Source: a virus
DNA length: 64,000 nucleotides
IMG/VR virus record: IMGVR_UViG_3300020180_000010
Span: 1-64,000 of that record
Strand: one strand, 5' to 3'
Numbering within the stretch: the stretch's first letter is position 1; each line of letters begins with the position of its first letter. Position numbers and translations under genes: made by a program. The notes under the pieces are model-generated. The model was given only the letters and a program-made list of their open reading frames with translations. It had not been told where the DNA came from and did not search any database. This document shows, one piece after another, positions 41,576-48,403 of this stretch.

Positions 41576-41776
41576 TTATTTTCTATTCATCTCTTCATCT
41601 AACATTTCAATTACTTGTTCCAATGAAGATCTGACCAATTCAGGATCATCAATCGTTGTAATGAAACGTAATATTTTTATTACTTTGACAAGCATCACGG
41701 CTCGTTGGCTGGAATCTTTTACGATTTCAGCCACGACCCCCGCCGCTGTAATTATCCCGAGCCCAGCCTTGACCAC
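41576..41776 (-). CDS. hypothetical protein, 66 aa
   Basis: Helical small protein (LGIITAAGVVAEIVKDSSQR; AVMLVKVIKILRFITTID), with an acidic C-terminus (LEQVIEMLDEEMNRK). The first helix is moderately hydrophobic but rather short for a membrane span. It overlaps the upstream zinc-ribbon gene by 50 bases; a start at Met28 (41695) would avoid this. It is followed by the terminator at 41511-41533. Confidence 0.55.
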   Translation of the reverse strand: MVKAGLGIITAAGVVAEIVKDSSQRAVMLVKVIKILRFITTIDDPELVRSSLEQVIEMLDEEMNRK

Positions 41777-41939
41777 GCAACTGGAACGAAGTTATTGAAA
41801 GGATCCTTTTAGGAGGAGGGGTTGGTTCATGATTATTATTTGCTTCGGCACATTCAGGACAAACCTCCAACGGAGGGTCCTGGATGGACTGCCGTACTTC
41901 AAACGTCCCGTGTACTGAACATTCATATTCGTAAATCAT
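41727..41939 (-). CDS. FmdB-like zinc-ribbon protein, about 70 aa
   Basis: MIYEYECSVHGTFEVRQSI, then EVCPECAEANN, forms a zinc ribbon of the FmdB type (C-x(2-4)-H/C and C-P-x-C). The C-terminal SFQLRGQGWARDNYSGGG is the family's usual glycine-rich end, where the region R-I-L-S-I-T-S-F-Q-L-x-G recurs. I prefer the internal start MIYEYEC (41939) over 41954 because it begins at the ribbon, as usual. Such proteins appear in many phages without known function. Confidence 0.72.
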   Translation of the reverse strand: MIYEYECSVHGTFEVRQSIQDPPLEVCPECAEANNNHEPTPPPKRILSITSFQLRGQGWARDNYSGGGRG

Positions 41940-41990
41940 TCGTCTCTCATACATAACAAATAATTAGTTGGTAAAAATCAGGCAAATATG

Positions 41991-42287
41991 TTATCTTCGA
42001 CGTCTTTCGGCAGCGCTTAAATTGCTATGATATTTGGCCTCACCGATCAGATTTGCTAGGACATTTTCGTTTCGACCAGCTTCTCGTTTGAGATCACTTA
42101 TATCTTTTTGCATTTTATTTGTCATTTCATGTCCGGTCAATTCTACAATTCCCTTGCCGGACCCGCCGGATATTAATCTTTTAGATTCTCCATTGCATTC
42201 TGGGCACGGTGGCACCGGAGCGGTAATGCTGTAAAACTGCTCAAATTCTTTCTGACAAACCAAACATTCATGAACATAAGTAGGCAT
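41991..42287 (-). CDS. FmdB-like zinc-ribbon protein, 98 aa
   Basis: The N-terminus MPTYVHECLVCQKEFEQFYS and PPCPECNGESKRLISGGSG give the CxxC...CxxC ribbon and the conserved G-x-x-x-R-L-I-S-G-G-S-G-K-G turn. The C-terminal half is a charged helix (KMQKDISDLKREAGRNENVL). It is similar in layout to the next gene (41727-41939). The ATG directly follows three 20-bp direct repeats and has no evident Shine-Dalgarno. Confidence 0.78.
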   Translation of the reverse strand: MPTYVHECLVCQKEFEQFYSITAPVPPCPECNGESKRLISGGSGKGIVELTGHEMTNKMQKDISDLKREAGRNENVLANLIGEAKYHSNLSAAERRRR

Positions 42288-42288
42288 G

Positions 42289-42348
42289 CATCAACTATAT
42301 CCGATAGGATCGGTTTATATCCGATAGGATCGACTTATATTCGACAGG
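42289..42348 (-). repeat. three 20-bp direct repeats ahead of the FmdB-like gene
   Basis: On minus, three contiguous units read CCTGTCGAATATAAGTCGAT, CCTATCGGATATAAACCGAT and CCTATCGGATATAGTTGATG. The last ends one base before the ATG-containing segment. The middle unit contains an inverted pair ATCGG...CCGAT around ATATAAA. The layout fits an operator array or multiple binding sites for a regulator. Confidence 0.75.
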
Positions 42349-42362
42349 AGTATTATTATAGA

Positions 42363-42536
42363 TTAGCTATCTAATAATTTAAAAATTCTAGAAACAACTT
42401 CATCTGAAGAAAGAACAGGTTTATGCCTACAGCTTCCATCTGATTCAATATTAGTCCCGCCCTTTAAATAACATAATTCGCATGGTAGTTTGCTAGCAAT
42501 ATTAAATAATTTTTGTTTTAATTTACATTTATTCAT
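42363..42536 (-). CDS. small cysteine-containing protein, 57 aa
   Basis: A short gene in the gap between the direct repeats and the first HREDGPA gene. It reads MNKCKLKQKLFNIASKLPCE, LCYLKGGTNIESDGSC, RHKPVLSSDEVVSRIFKLLD. Three late cysteines (CELC and SC) plus His suggest a small zinc-binding site. Gene spacing (10 bases after the upstream stop) fits the operon. Confidence 0.6.
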   Translation of the reverse strand: MNKCKLKQKLFNIASKLPCELCYLKGGTNIESDGSCRHKPVLSSDEVVSRIFKLLDS

Positions 42537-42546
42537 TAAAAATAAA

Positions 42547-43176
42547 TTACCAAATTGGAATCATTTTTATCAAACGGAGAAATTCTTCATTATTAGAACA
42601 ATTTATTATTTTGCCATGGTAAAACCATTCTTCTGTACCATGGTAAAACCATTCTTCTGTACCGCTGGCATATTCGCAAGCTGGTCCATCTTCTCGATGA
42701 CGTTTGCCATTGAGATACCAGCGTTTAGTGCCATCGGCATATTCAATAGCAGGCCCGTCTTCTCTATGAAGATTGCCATTGAGATACCAATGTTTATCGC
42801 AATTAACATATTCAACAGCCGGACCATCTTCTCTATGAAGTTCACCATCAAGATACCATTTTTTAATACCATTATCAAATTCAATAGCTGGTCCATCTTC
42901 TCTATGAATCTCACCATTCCGATACCATATTTTAGTACCATGGGCATATTCGCAAGCAGGCCCATCTTCTCTATGAAGATTGCCATTGAGATACCAATGT
43001 TTATCGCCATTAACATATTCAACAGCCGGTCCATCTTCTCGATGAAGCTTGCAGTTTAAACACCATTTTTTAGTACCATCGGCATATTCGCAAGCTGGTC
43101 CATCTTCTCTATGAAGCTCACCATTTAGATACCAATGTTTATCGCCATTGGCATGTTCGACAATTTTTATTGACAT
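42547..43176 (-). CDS. HREDGPA tandem-repeat protein (MORN-like), 209 aa
   Basis: About seven copies of a 23-residue repeat with consensus [CV]EYxxGxKxWYLNGxxHREDGPA. The repeats resemble MORN/YwqK-type beta-hairpin units (W-Y-x-N-G-x-x-H). The C-terminal tail INCSNNEEFLRLIKMIPIW is shared by all family members here. A 24-base duplication at 42614-42661 repeats TEEWFYHG. Members at 44950-45450 and 47445-47984 differ in repeat number and order. MORN-like repeats often mediate membrane or protein contact; no function is known for this phage set. Confidence 0.82.
   Translation of the reverse strand: MSIKIVEHANGDKHWYLNGELHREDGPACEYADGTKKWCLNCKLHREDGPAVEYVNGDKHWYLNGNLHREDGPACEYAHGTKIWYRNGEIHREDGPAIEFDNGIKKWYLDGELHREDGPAVEYVNCDKHWYLNGNLHREDGPAIEYADGTKRWYLNGKRHREDGPACEYASGTEEWFYHGTEEWFYHGKIINCSNNEEFLRLIKMIPIW
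42614..42661. repeat. 24-bp tandem duplication in an HREDGPA gene
   Basis: A 24-base unit beginning ccatggtaaaaccattcttc occurs twice consecutively. It encodes TEEWFYHG twice near the C-terminal end of the repeat protein and keeps the frame. Confidence 0.9.
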
Positions 43177-43185
43177 GTGATATTT

Positions 43186-43359
43186 TTATTTTAAATGAAG
43201 ATTTTTCCCGATCATTATGAATTCAATATCCTGTGACCAATTCTTTTTAATGAATTGTTTATATTTCTCAGAAATTACTTCAAACGTAACGAATACTTTG
43301 CCAGTATTTTCATCCGTTTCCACACGAATCGCCTGAGCAACGGTTTCGTATTCTGACAT
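43186..43359 (-). CDS. small hypothetical protein, 57 aa
   Basis: A short gene immediately after dnaB: the dnaB TGA and this ATG share a base (TGATG). It reads MSEYETVAQAIRVETDENTG, KVFVTFEVISEKYKQFIKKN, WSQDIEFIMIGKNLHLK. A strand followed by a helix and strand suggests a small folded protein. The coupling to dnaB and plausible composition are the support. Not recognised. Confidence 0.62.
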   Translation of the reverse strand: MSEYETVAQAIRVETDENTGKVFVTFEVISEKYKQFIKKNWSQDIEFIMIGKNLHLK

Positions 43360-44741
43360 CAGAATATTTCTCCCGAGATATCATCAGCTCCTGATATTTC
43401 TCCGGCGTCATCTTGAGGATCATTCTGAAGTCCACAGCAAGCGAAATTCTTAATCAATCTACCTCGTACATTCTCACCGTCACGGTTTTTAATGATATGT
43501 ACGATCATGTCGGGATGCATATTCTCTTCTGGACGCTTTTCAATCTGAAGCGCAACATTTGCGTTCTGAATAATTAATGCAGATCTGCCGATCCTATGGG
43601 CACCGATTTTATCATCTTGAGCCGTATCTTTTCCTTTTTGCATACGATTCAGCTGGACCGCGCTCAACACACATACATTGTAAACACGTGCGAATTCATG
43701 AAGCGAGCCTGATATGGCTCCAAGCTTCAGCCAATCATCCATATCCCCATGGTGTTCCATGAGTCCCAAATAATCCACTACCACAACATCAGGATGGAAT
43801 CTTGCCTTTACATCATTGAAAATTGTTTCGATGCCCTCAATAGTCGCGCCACGCGGAATATCAACGATCTCAAATTCATTCGGGTAACGTTTGATAAATG
43901 CCAATGCCTGACGGACCCGCTCATGCTGGTCTTTTGTCAGAGTACCGTCACGTATCGATCTATACGGAACATCTGCAAGCCTCGAAACAATGCGATTCAA
44001 ACATTGTTCATAAGGCATTTCTAAGGAGAAAAATAGAATATTGTATCCGGTTTTGAATTCAGTGCTACTGATAGTATTTTGCTGTAGCCACATCTGGATG
44101 GCAAAATTCATCAGGAGCATGCTTTTACCGCTCCCGCTTTCGCCCGCTACCAGGAAAAGCTCCGCAGGTCTCAATCCATTTGTTTGGAAATCTAGAAAAT
44201 TATAACCCGTAAGTATCCCTCTACCAAAATTCGGGTCTCTCTGCTTGGCAGAGTAACGATCAACGAAATCCTTAATCGAGTCCTTGAGAGTCTTTTGATT
44301 AAAAGGACTACTTTTGTATAAAGTCTTGATTTTTTCAGTAACGGAATGGATCGCGCTGAGATTTTTTAACGGATCCCCATGAAGTTTTTCATCACTGAAT
44401 ACATTGTCACGCAGCGATAGGAGAAGAGATTCAGCATAACGATCTTTTATTTGCTTCAGATCATGTTTGAATTCTTTATCATTGAGCGGAACCGATTCAA
44501 CCGCAGTCCAGGTTTGTTTTAGATAATCTGCTCTTTGCTGATTATCTTGCCCAGTAAACTCAATCAGAGTACGGAGGGTCGGAAGATCTTTGTAAACTTT
44601 GATATATTGACATACCTGCTTTGCAAAGAGGTACGTATCGGTCTGAAAAACGAACTCTCCGCATTCAGATATGAATTCCGACGCGTTCTTTTTATTCGAA
44701 ATAAGTGTCGCGAGGATCCTTAAATCAAGCTGATCAGTCAT
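43359..44741 (-). CDS. dnaB: replicative DNA helicase, DnaB-like
   Basis: Hexameric 5'-3' helicase that unwinds the replication fork. The RecA-type C-terminal domain has Walker A VAGESGSGKSMLL (about 197-209), ILFFSLEMPYEQCLNRIVSR (the H2-like helix), Walker B VVVVDYLGLMEHHGD (about 316-330), and SAVQLNR (the H3-like Q). The N-terminal domain is short and diverged (EFISECGEFVFQTD). 460 residues. The loader-like ATPase (45447-46205) lies upstream in the same unit, with an HREDGPA gene inserted between. Confidence 0.93.
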   Translation of the reverse strand: MTDQLDLRILATLISNKKNASEFISECGEFVFQTDTYLFAKQVCQYIKVYKDLPTLRTLIEFTGQDNQQRADYLKQTWTAVESVPLNDKEFKHDLKQIKDRYAESLLLSLRDNVFSDEKLHGDPLKNLSAIHSVTEKIKTLYKSSPFNQKTLKDSIKDFVDRYSAKQRDPNFGRGILTGYNFLDFQTNGLRPAELFLVAGESGSGKSMLLMNFAIQMWLQQNTISSTEFKTGYNILFFSLEMPYEQCLNRIVSRLADVPYRSIRDGTLTKDQHERVRQALAFIKRYPNEFEIVDIPRGATIEGIETIFNDVKARFHPDVVVVDYLGLMEHHGDMDDWLKLGAISGSLHEFARVYNVCVLSAVQLNRMQKGKDTAQDDKIGAHRIGRSALIIQNANVALQIEKRPEENMHPDMIVHIIKNRDGENVRGRLIKNFACCGLQNDPQDDAGEISGADDISGEIF

Positions 44742-44949
44742 ACTGATCCAGTCTGCTCAGGAGCTAGTCTCGTCAAATACCTTTTAGGTATTGATTCCTA
44801 AGCGCAACGTGCTGGCTGGCGTGACATCCTGGACATATAATTAGGCCGTACCGCGAGAGACAGTGAGTGAGTGCTTTGAGGTTCCGTCATCAGTATGATC
44901 TTTTGCAGATCCAATATCCAGATTTCTCATTGTAGTGATTTTTCTTTAA
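44742..44949 (-). other. 208-base gap upstream of dnaB, possible small or degenerate gene
   Basis: No gene of normal form fits. One minus frame without a start codon reads LKALTHCLSRYGLIICPGCH and then ASQHVALRNQYLKGI before stopping. Its ICPGCH looks like a zinc knuckle. A different frame has ATG (44927) but only 29 codons (MRNLDIGSAKD...). A 6-bp hairpin (aatacc-tttta-ggtatt) at 44776-44792 is 35 bases before the dnaB start. The stretch may be a leader or a decayed zinc protein gene. Confidence 0.3.
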
Positions 44950-45450
44950 TTACCAAATTGGAATCATTTTTATCAAACGGAGAAATTCTTCATTATTAGA
45001 ACAATTTATTATTTTGCCATGGTAATACCATTGTGTAGCGCCATACTTATGGTCAATAGCTGGTCCGTCCTCTCTATGAAATTTACCTTCAAAAAACCAT
45101 TCTTTGTCACCATTGGCATATTCAACAGCTGGACCATCTTCTCTATGACGCCTACCATTTAGATACCAATATTTGCTACCATCGATATATTCGCAAGCTG
45201 GTCCATCTTCTCTATGAAGCTCACAATTTAGATACCAATGTTTATCGCCATTATACAGTTCAATGGCCGGTCCGTCTTCTCGATGACGTTTGCCGTTCAG
45301 ATACCAGCGTTTAGTGCCATCGGCATATTCAATAGCAGGCCCATCTTCTCTATGAAGTTGACTATTTAGATACCAATATTTGCTACCATCGACTCTTTCA
45401 AATAGCTGACTGCTGCTGCTACTACTTTTATCTTTTCTATGAAGTTTCAT
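44950..45450 (-). CDS. HREDGPA tandem-repeat protein (MORN-like), 166 aa
   Basis: Five to six 23-residue repeats (YWYLNSQLHREDGPAIEYAD; RWYLNGKRHREDGPAIELYN; and so on), then the common tail INCSNNEEFLRLIKMIPIW. The N-terminus MKLHRKDKSSSSSSQ carries a broken repeat and a serine run from a trinucleotide microsatellite. The last about 70 bases of the coding sequence match those of 42547-43176 almost exactly, pointing to recent copying. The start overlaps the stop of the loader gene (ATGA), so it has been added without breaking the coupling. Confidence 0.82.
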   Translation of the reverse strand: MKLHRKDKSSSSSSQLFERVDGSKYWYLNSQLHREDGPAIEYADGTKRWYLNGKRHREDGPAIELYNGDKHWYLNCELHREDGPACEYIDGSKYWYLNGRRHREDGPAVEYANGDKEWFFEGKFHREDGPAIDHKYGATQWYYHGKIINCSNNEEFLRLIKMIPIW

Positions 45451-46205
45451 TTTTTGTTATGCATTGTTTTCCTAAAGTCCTCACCAAAAACCGGCACAAC
45501 CTTTACGTATCCCTTCATCAGTGAATCAATGCTTTGTTTGATTGGCCCGGAGAATGTTTCTACAACATTCGGAGAATTTGTACACATGAATGTTGGGAGC
45601 CTATTTTGAGATCGGGTACGGAAGATGTTTTCAAGAGTTCTTCCGAAAAGATCCGATGCATTATCTGTAGGCATGAATCTGGAATCAAATTCATCAATTA
45701 CAAGAAAATCAACTGTAGTTAGTTCTCTCCTTGCTATGTATTTTTCAGATTCTTCCTTAGAAAGCATAGTTGAAACGATATCACTAAGAGTTGTATAAAG
45801 ACCAGAATAACCTTTTAATGTTGAAGTTTTAATGATATTCGTAACTACGGAGCTTTTTCCTACTCCGTGCAGTCCTGCGAAACATAAAGACATTCCTTTT
45901 GTATAAATACCAGGAAGATCTTTGATAATTTCGTAATATTTTTCTTTTAGTTTTGCCTCGCCTTGGAATGATTTCATATCCAGGTCCCAATACTCAACCG
46001 GGACGTTAGATTCGGCGTATCTACGGATTGCGATGGTTCGGTATAGGCAAGATTTGCAGAGACCGTCATTGAGATTATCGGTTATTTTTGTTTTGGTTAC
46101 GGAGCAATCTGGACAAAGCTGGATTATTTGAAATATCTTTTCCAGAATCTTTCTGGGCGGGATATTGTTGAGAGCGCGACTTCTGGTTAAAGTTTGGGAC
46201 ACCAT
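45447..46205 (-). CDS. DnaC/IstB-type helicase loader ATPase
   Basis: An AAA+ ATPase likely to load the DnaB-like helicase. Walker A is FAGLHGVGKSSVV (about residues 110-122), Walker B VDFLVIDEFDSRF (about 165-177), and the sensor-1-like segment is LPTFMCTNSP. A zinc finger precedes it (LCPDCSV and GLCKSCLYRT). The C-terminal half has SLMKGYVKVVPVFGEDFR, the usual DnaC ending. 252 residues. The first 43 codons overlap the upstream gene in another frame, and the zinc finger's first pair lies inside this overlap. Confidence 0.85.
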   Translation of the reverse strand: MVSQTLTRSRALNNIPPRKILEKIFQIIQLCPDCSVTKTKITDNLNDGLCKSCLYRTIAIRRYAESNVPVEYWDLDMKSFQGEAKLKEKYYEIIKDLPGIYTKGMSLCFAGLHGVGKSSVVTNIIKTSTLKGYSGLYTTLSDIVSTMLSKEESEKYIARRELTTVDFLVIDEFDSRFMPTDNASDLFGRTLENIFRTRSQNRLPTFMCTNSPNVVETFSGPIKQSIDSLMKGYVKVVPVFGEDFRKTMHNKK

Positions 46206-46785
46206 ATTGTACCTGCTGAACCTGCATCATTTCATGAGACGTGAGGTTATTACGGATCTCTTCACGATCAATCTCGTTTAATTGCTTACGAAGATCTGCC
46301 AATCGCTCCAATTGCGCCCGGCTTCGGTTCCCGGTCCTGGCTAGACTATTGAACTCATTTTGAAGTTCTTCCCTGGTCTCAGCCAGTTTGTTCGGGACCT
46401 CTGATTCTGAATTTTCAAATAAATCATCAAAAAGGTTTTCTGGAGAGTCGTTAGACTGTGACCTCACGACCTCCACTCCTTCTTGATCAAACTCATCTAC
46501 CCACATTTCTTCTTGTGGGGTTAGTGTCGGTCCCAATAAAGAGGACATGCCTGCATCACGAGCCTGACTCTCTCTAGGGTTGTGATGCGTTTCAGATTGA
46601 GTCGAAGAGATTTCCGACTGAACCTTTACTGCCAAGACATCCTGTTTAGTTTTTAGTATGATAAATGTTCCACCATCGTGAGCCGCCAGAACAGACTCTT
46701 GGTCTGTCCAGGTACGCACGACACCTTCAAACACAACACCGTTACCGAACATCACCTTTACACGTTGACCCGCCAATGGTTTCAT
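46075..46785 (-). CDS. hypothetical protein with N-terminal beta-barrel and disordered tail, 236 aa
   Basis: Residues 1-55 (KPLAGQRVKVMFGNGVVFEG, VVRTWTDQESVLAAHDGGTF) look like a small SH3/Sm-like barrel. Then a long polar linker (NSESEVPNKLAETREELQNE) and a coiled-coil patch (SRAQLERLADLRKQLNEID). It is encoded between the loader and a 199-residue gene, so it may be a replication accessory factor, for example an SSB or loader partner. It overlaps the loader by 131 bases and is coupled upstream by ATGA. Confidence 0.7.
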   Translation of the reverse strand: MKPLAGQRVKVMFGNGVVFEGVVRTWTDQESVLAAHDGGTFIILKTKQDVLAVKVQSEISSTQSETHHNPRESQARDAGMSSLLGPTLTPQEEMWVDEFDQEGVEVVRSQSNDSPENLFDDLFENSESEVPNKLAETREELQNEFNSLARTGNRSRAQLERLADLRKQLNEIDREEIRNNLTSHEMMQVQQVQYGVPNFNQKSRSQQYPAQKDSGKDISNNPALSRLLRNQNKNNR

Positions 46786-47381
46786 TTAAGTTTCTCCAAT
46801 ATTGAAAAATCAAAGCCAAGAGCCTTTAATTTTTGACATGCTTCTAAATATTTAGGATCGGCTCCATCATCCTGAGCCGCCATAACTAAAAAAGCCAAGC
46901 TTCCGTAGGTTTCACAGCTAGGAAGATTTAGATTCGATAATGCTTCCAAACACGGTGGTGGAAGAAAAGAGTCACGCCGGACTTCTTTCCTGGCCATGTA
47001 TTTAAATTTGAAATCTGTAATGAAAATATTATTGGCCAGAAAACCTATCGCGGTGATACGTTTATTCGTTCCGACAATTTTCGTATCGAAGATCCAATCA
47101 ATATATTCTTTCAAGGTTACGGGATCCGTACTGAGGGACGCGGCGACTCGACTCAATTGATACACTTCATAAGATTTTGACGGAGCCGCGTTAAACTTGA
47201 ACGAATAATCAACTCCATATTGATCTTTATATCGCTTGACGAAATAACCAATCAGATGGGCGGCCTTCCATTTAGAAGGTTCTAATGTATTAATTTCAGA
47301 GAATTTATCAAAGAATTTTTTGTAATGAATGGAAGGTGTAGAAGTGAAGTCCGCGTCATCTGCATTAGATTTCTTTTTCAT
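46782..47381 (-). CDS. hypothetical replication-locus protein, 199 aa
   Basis: Soluble helical protein (HYKKFFDKFSEINTLEPSKW; AAHLIGYFVKRYKDQYGVDY) with a conserved-looking aromatic core. Later helices (LKEYIDWIFDTKIVGTNKR; LEALSNLNLPSC) follow. It belongs to the block of replication genes between the helicase loader and UvsW-like helicase, and is coupled to the 236-residue gene by ATGA. It may be a helicase-assembly factor; no motif confirms this. Confidence 0.72.
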   Translation of the reverse strand: MKKKSNADDADFTSTPSIHYKKFFDKFSEINTLEPSKWKAAHLIGYFVKRYKDQYGVDYSFKFNAAPSKSYEVYQLSRVAASLSTDPVTLKEYIDWIFDTKIVGTNKRITAIGFLANNIFITDFKFKYMARKEVRRDSFLPPPCLEALSNLNLPSCETYGSLAFLVMAAQDDGADPKYLEACQKLKALGFDFSILEKLK

Positions 47382-47444
47382 TTAAATAATTTCTATACGT
47401 TAAAATAGCACGGTGAGACGCTTGAAGTCGAAGAGATCATAACT

Positions 47445-47984
47445 TCACCAAATTGCTATCATTTTTATCAGGCGGGTGAATTCTTCATTATCAAAACAAT
47501 TTATTTCGTTTCCATTCAGAAACCATTGTTTATGACCATTAACATATTCAACAGCCGGACCATCTTCTCGATGACGTTTACCGTTTTGGTACCAAAATTT
47601 GTTACCATCGATATATTCGCAAGCTGGTCCATCTTCTCGATGATGAATGCCATTCAGATACCACTCTTTACCACCTTTGTAATTTTCAATGGCCGGTCCG
47701 TCTTCTCGATGACGTTTGCCATTGAGATACCAATGTTTATCGCCATTAACATATTCAACTCGATGAAGCCTACCATTTAGATACCAATATTTGCTACCAT
47801 CGACATATTCGCAAGCTGGTCCATCTTCTCTATGAAGATTGCCATTGAGACACCAATGTTTATCGCCATTAACATATTCAACAGCCGGACCATCTTCTCG
47901 ATGAAGCCTACCATTTAGATACCAATGTTTATCGCCATTGACAAATTCAACACTCGGGTCTTCATGTTTATAAAATAAATTCAT
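47445..47984 (-). CDS. HREDGPA tandem-repeat protein (MORN-like), 179 aa
   Basis: About seven repeats of the same 23-residue unit. One copy lacks five residues (GRLHR runs straight into VEYVNG), an in-frame 15-base loss within the array. The tail HKQWFLNGNEINCFDNEEF is the closest match to the left-edge fragment at 2-85. It begins MNLFYKHEDPSVEFVNG and stands in a gap between two replication-locus genes. Repeat order and sequence differ from the other members, which suggests independent shuffling. Confidence 0.82.
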   Translation of the reverse strand: MNLFYKHEDPSVEFVNGDKHWYLNGRLHREDGPAVEYVNGDKHWCLNGNLHREDGPACEYVDGSKYWYLNGRLHRVEYVNGDKHWYLNGKRHREDGPAIENYKGGKEWYLNGIHHREDGPACEYIDGNKFWYQNGKRHREDGPAVEYVNGHKQWFLNGNEINCFDNEEFTRLIKMIAIW

Positions 47985-48010
47985 TATTGTATAGATTTAT
48001 TTATTTTTTA

Positions 48011-48403
48011 CTAAACAATACTGATAAGTTTTTCATAATCCTGTGGTACATGACGTTGTATTAGAGGTCCGGCGTTATAAATGATAATTTTATCAGAATT
48101 CAATAATTCAAATGTTGATTCGGCATTTTCTGCAAAAACCACCGGCATACCATAAATATATTGCCATGACAAATACCATGGATACATAATAGAAATTATT
48201 GTTTCGTGCCCAAATGTTATATTATTTAGACTTAAAACCCTAAGAGATTCCATTGAGTTTAGAGGATATTTCTTGTAAGATACAAATAAACTTTTATTAT
48301 CAGTATAGGTACGGTGATAGTCTGATATGAATTCATATTCATCGATAAGCTCGGCACCTCTGGCAAACATTTTGGTAAGAAAAATTATTTTTTCTTGTTC
48401 CAC
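48011..48403 (-). CDS. hypothetical protein, 130 aa
   Basis: Unrecognised soluble protein with a Tyr/Trp-rich middle (ISIMYPWYLSWQYIYGMP) and a beta-type C-terminus (SDKIIIYNAGPLIQRHVPQD). Its GTG start overlaps the end of the helicase gene by 19 bases; ATG 48370 is an alternative. Confidence 0.65.
   Translation of the reverse strand: MEQEKIIFLTKMFARGAELIDEYEFISDYHRTYTDNKSLFVSYKKYPLNSMESLRVLSLNNITFGHETIISIMYPWYLSWQYIYGMPVVFAENAESTFELLNSDKIIIYNAGPLIQRHVPQDYEKLISIV

Noticed and set aside
44742-44949. tRNA-like fold in the gap before dnaB
   Set aside because: No cloverleaf with the TTCRA arm could be drawn on either strand; only a 6-bp hairpin remains.
42547-47984. Direct repeats taken for a CRISPR array
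   Set aside because: The 69-base repeats are coding, without spacers, and encode the HREDGPA units.
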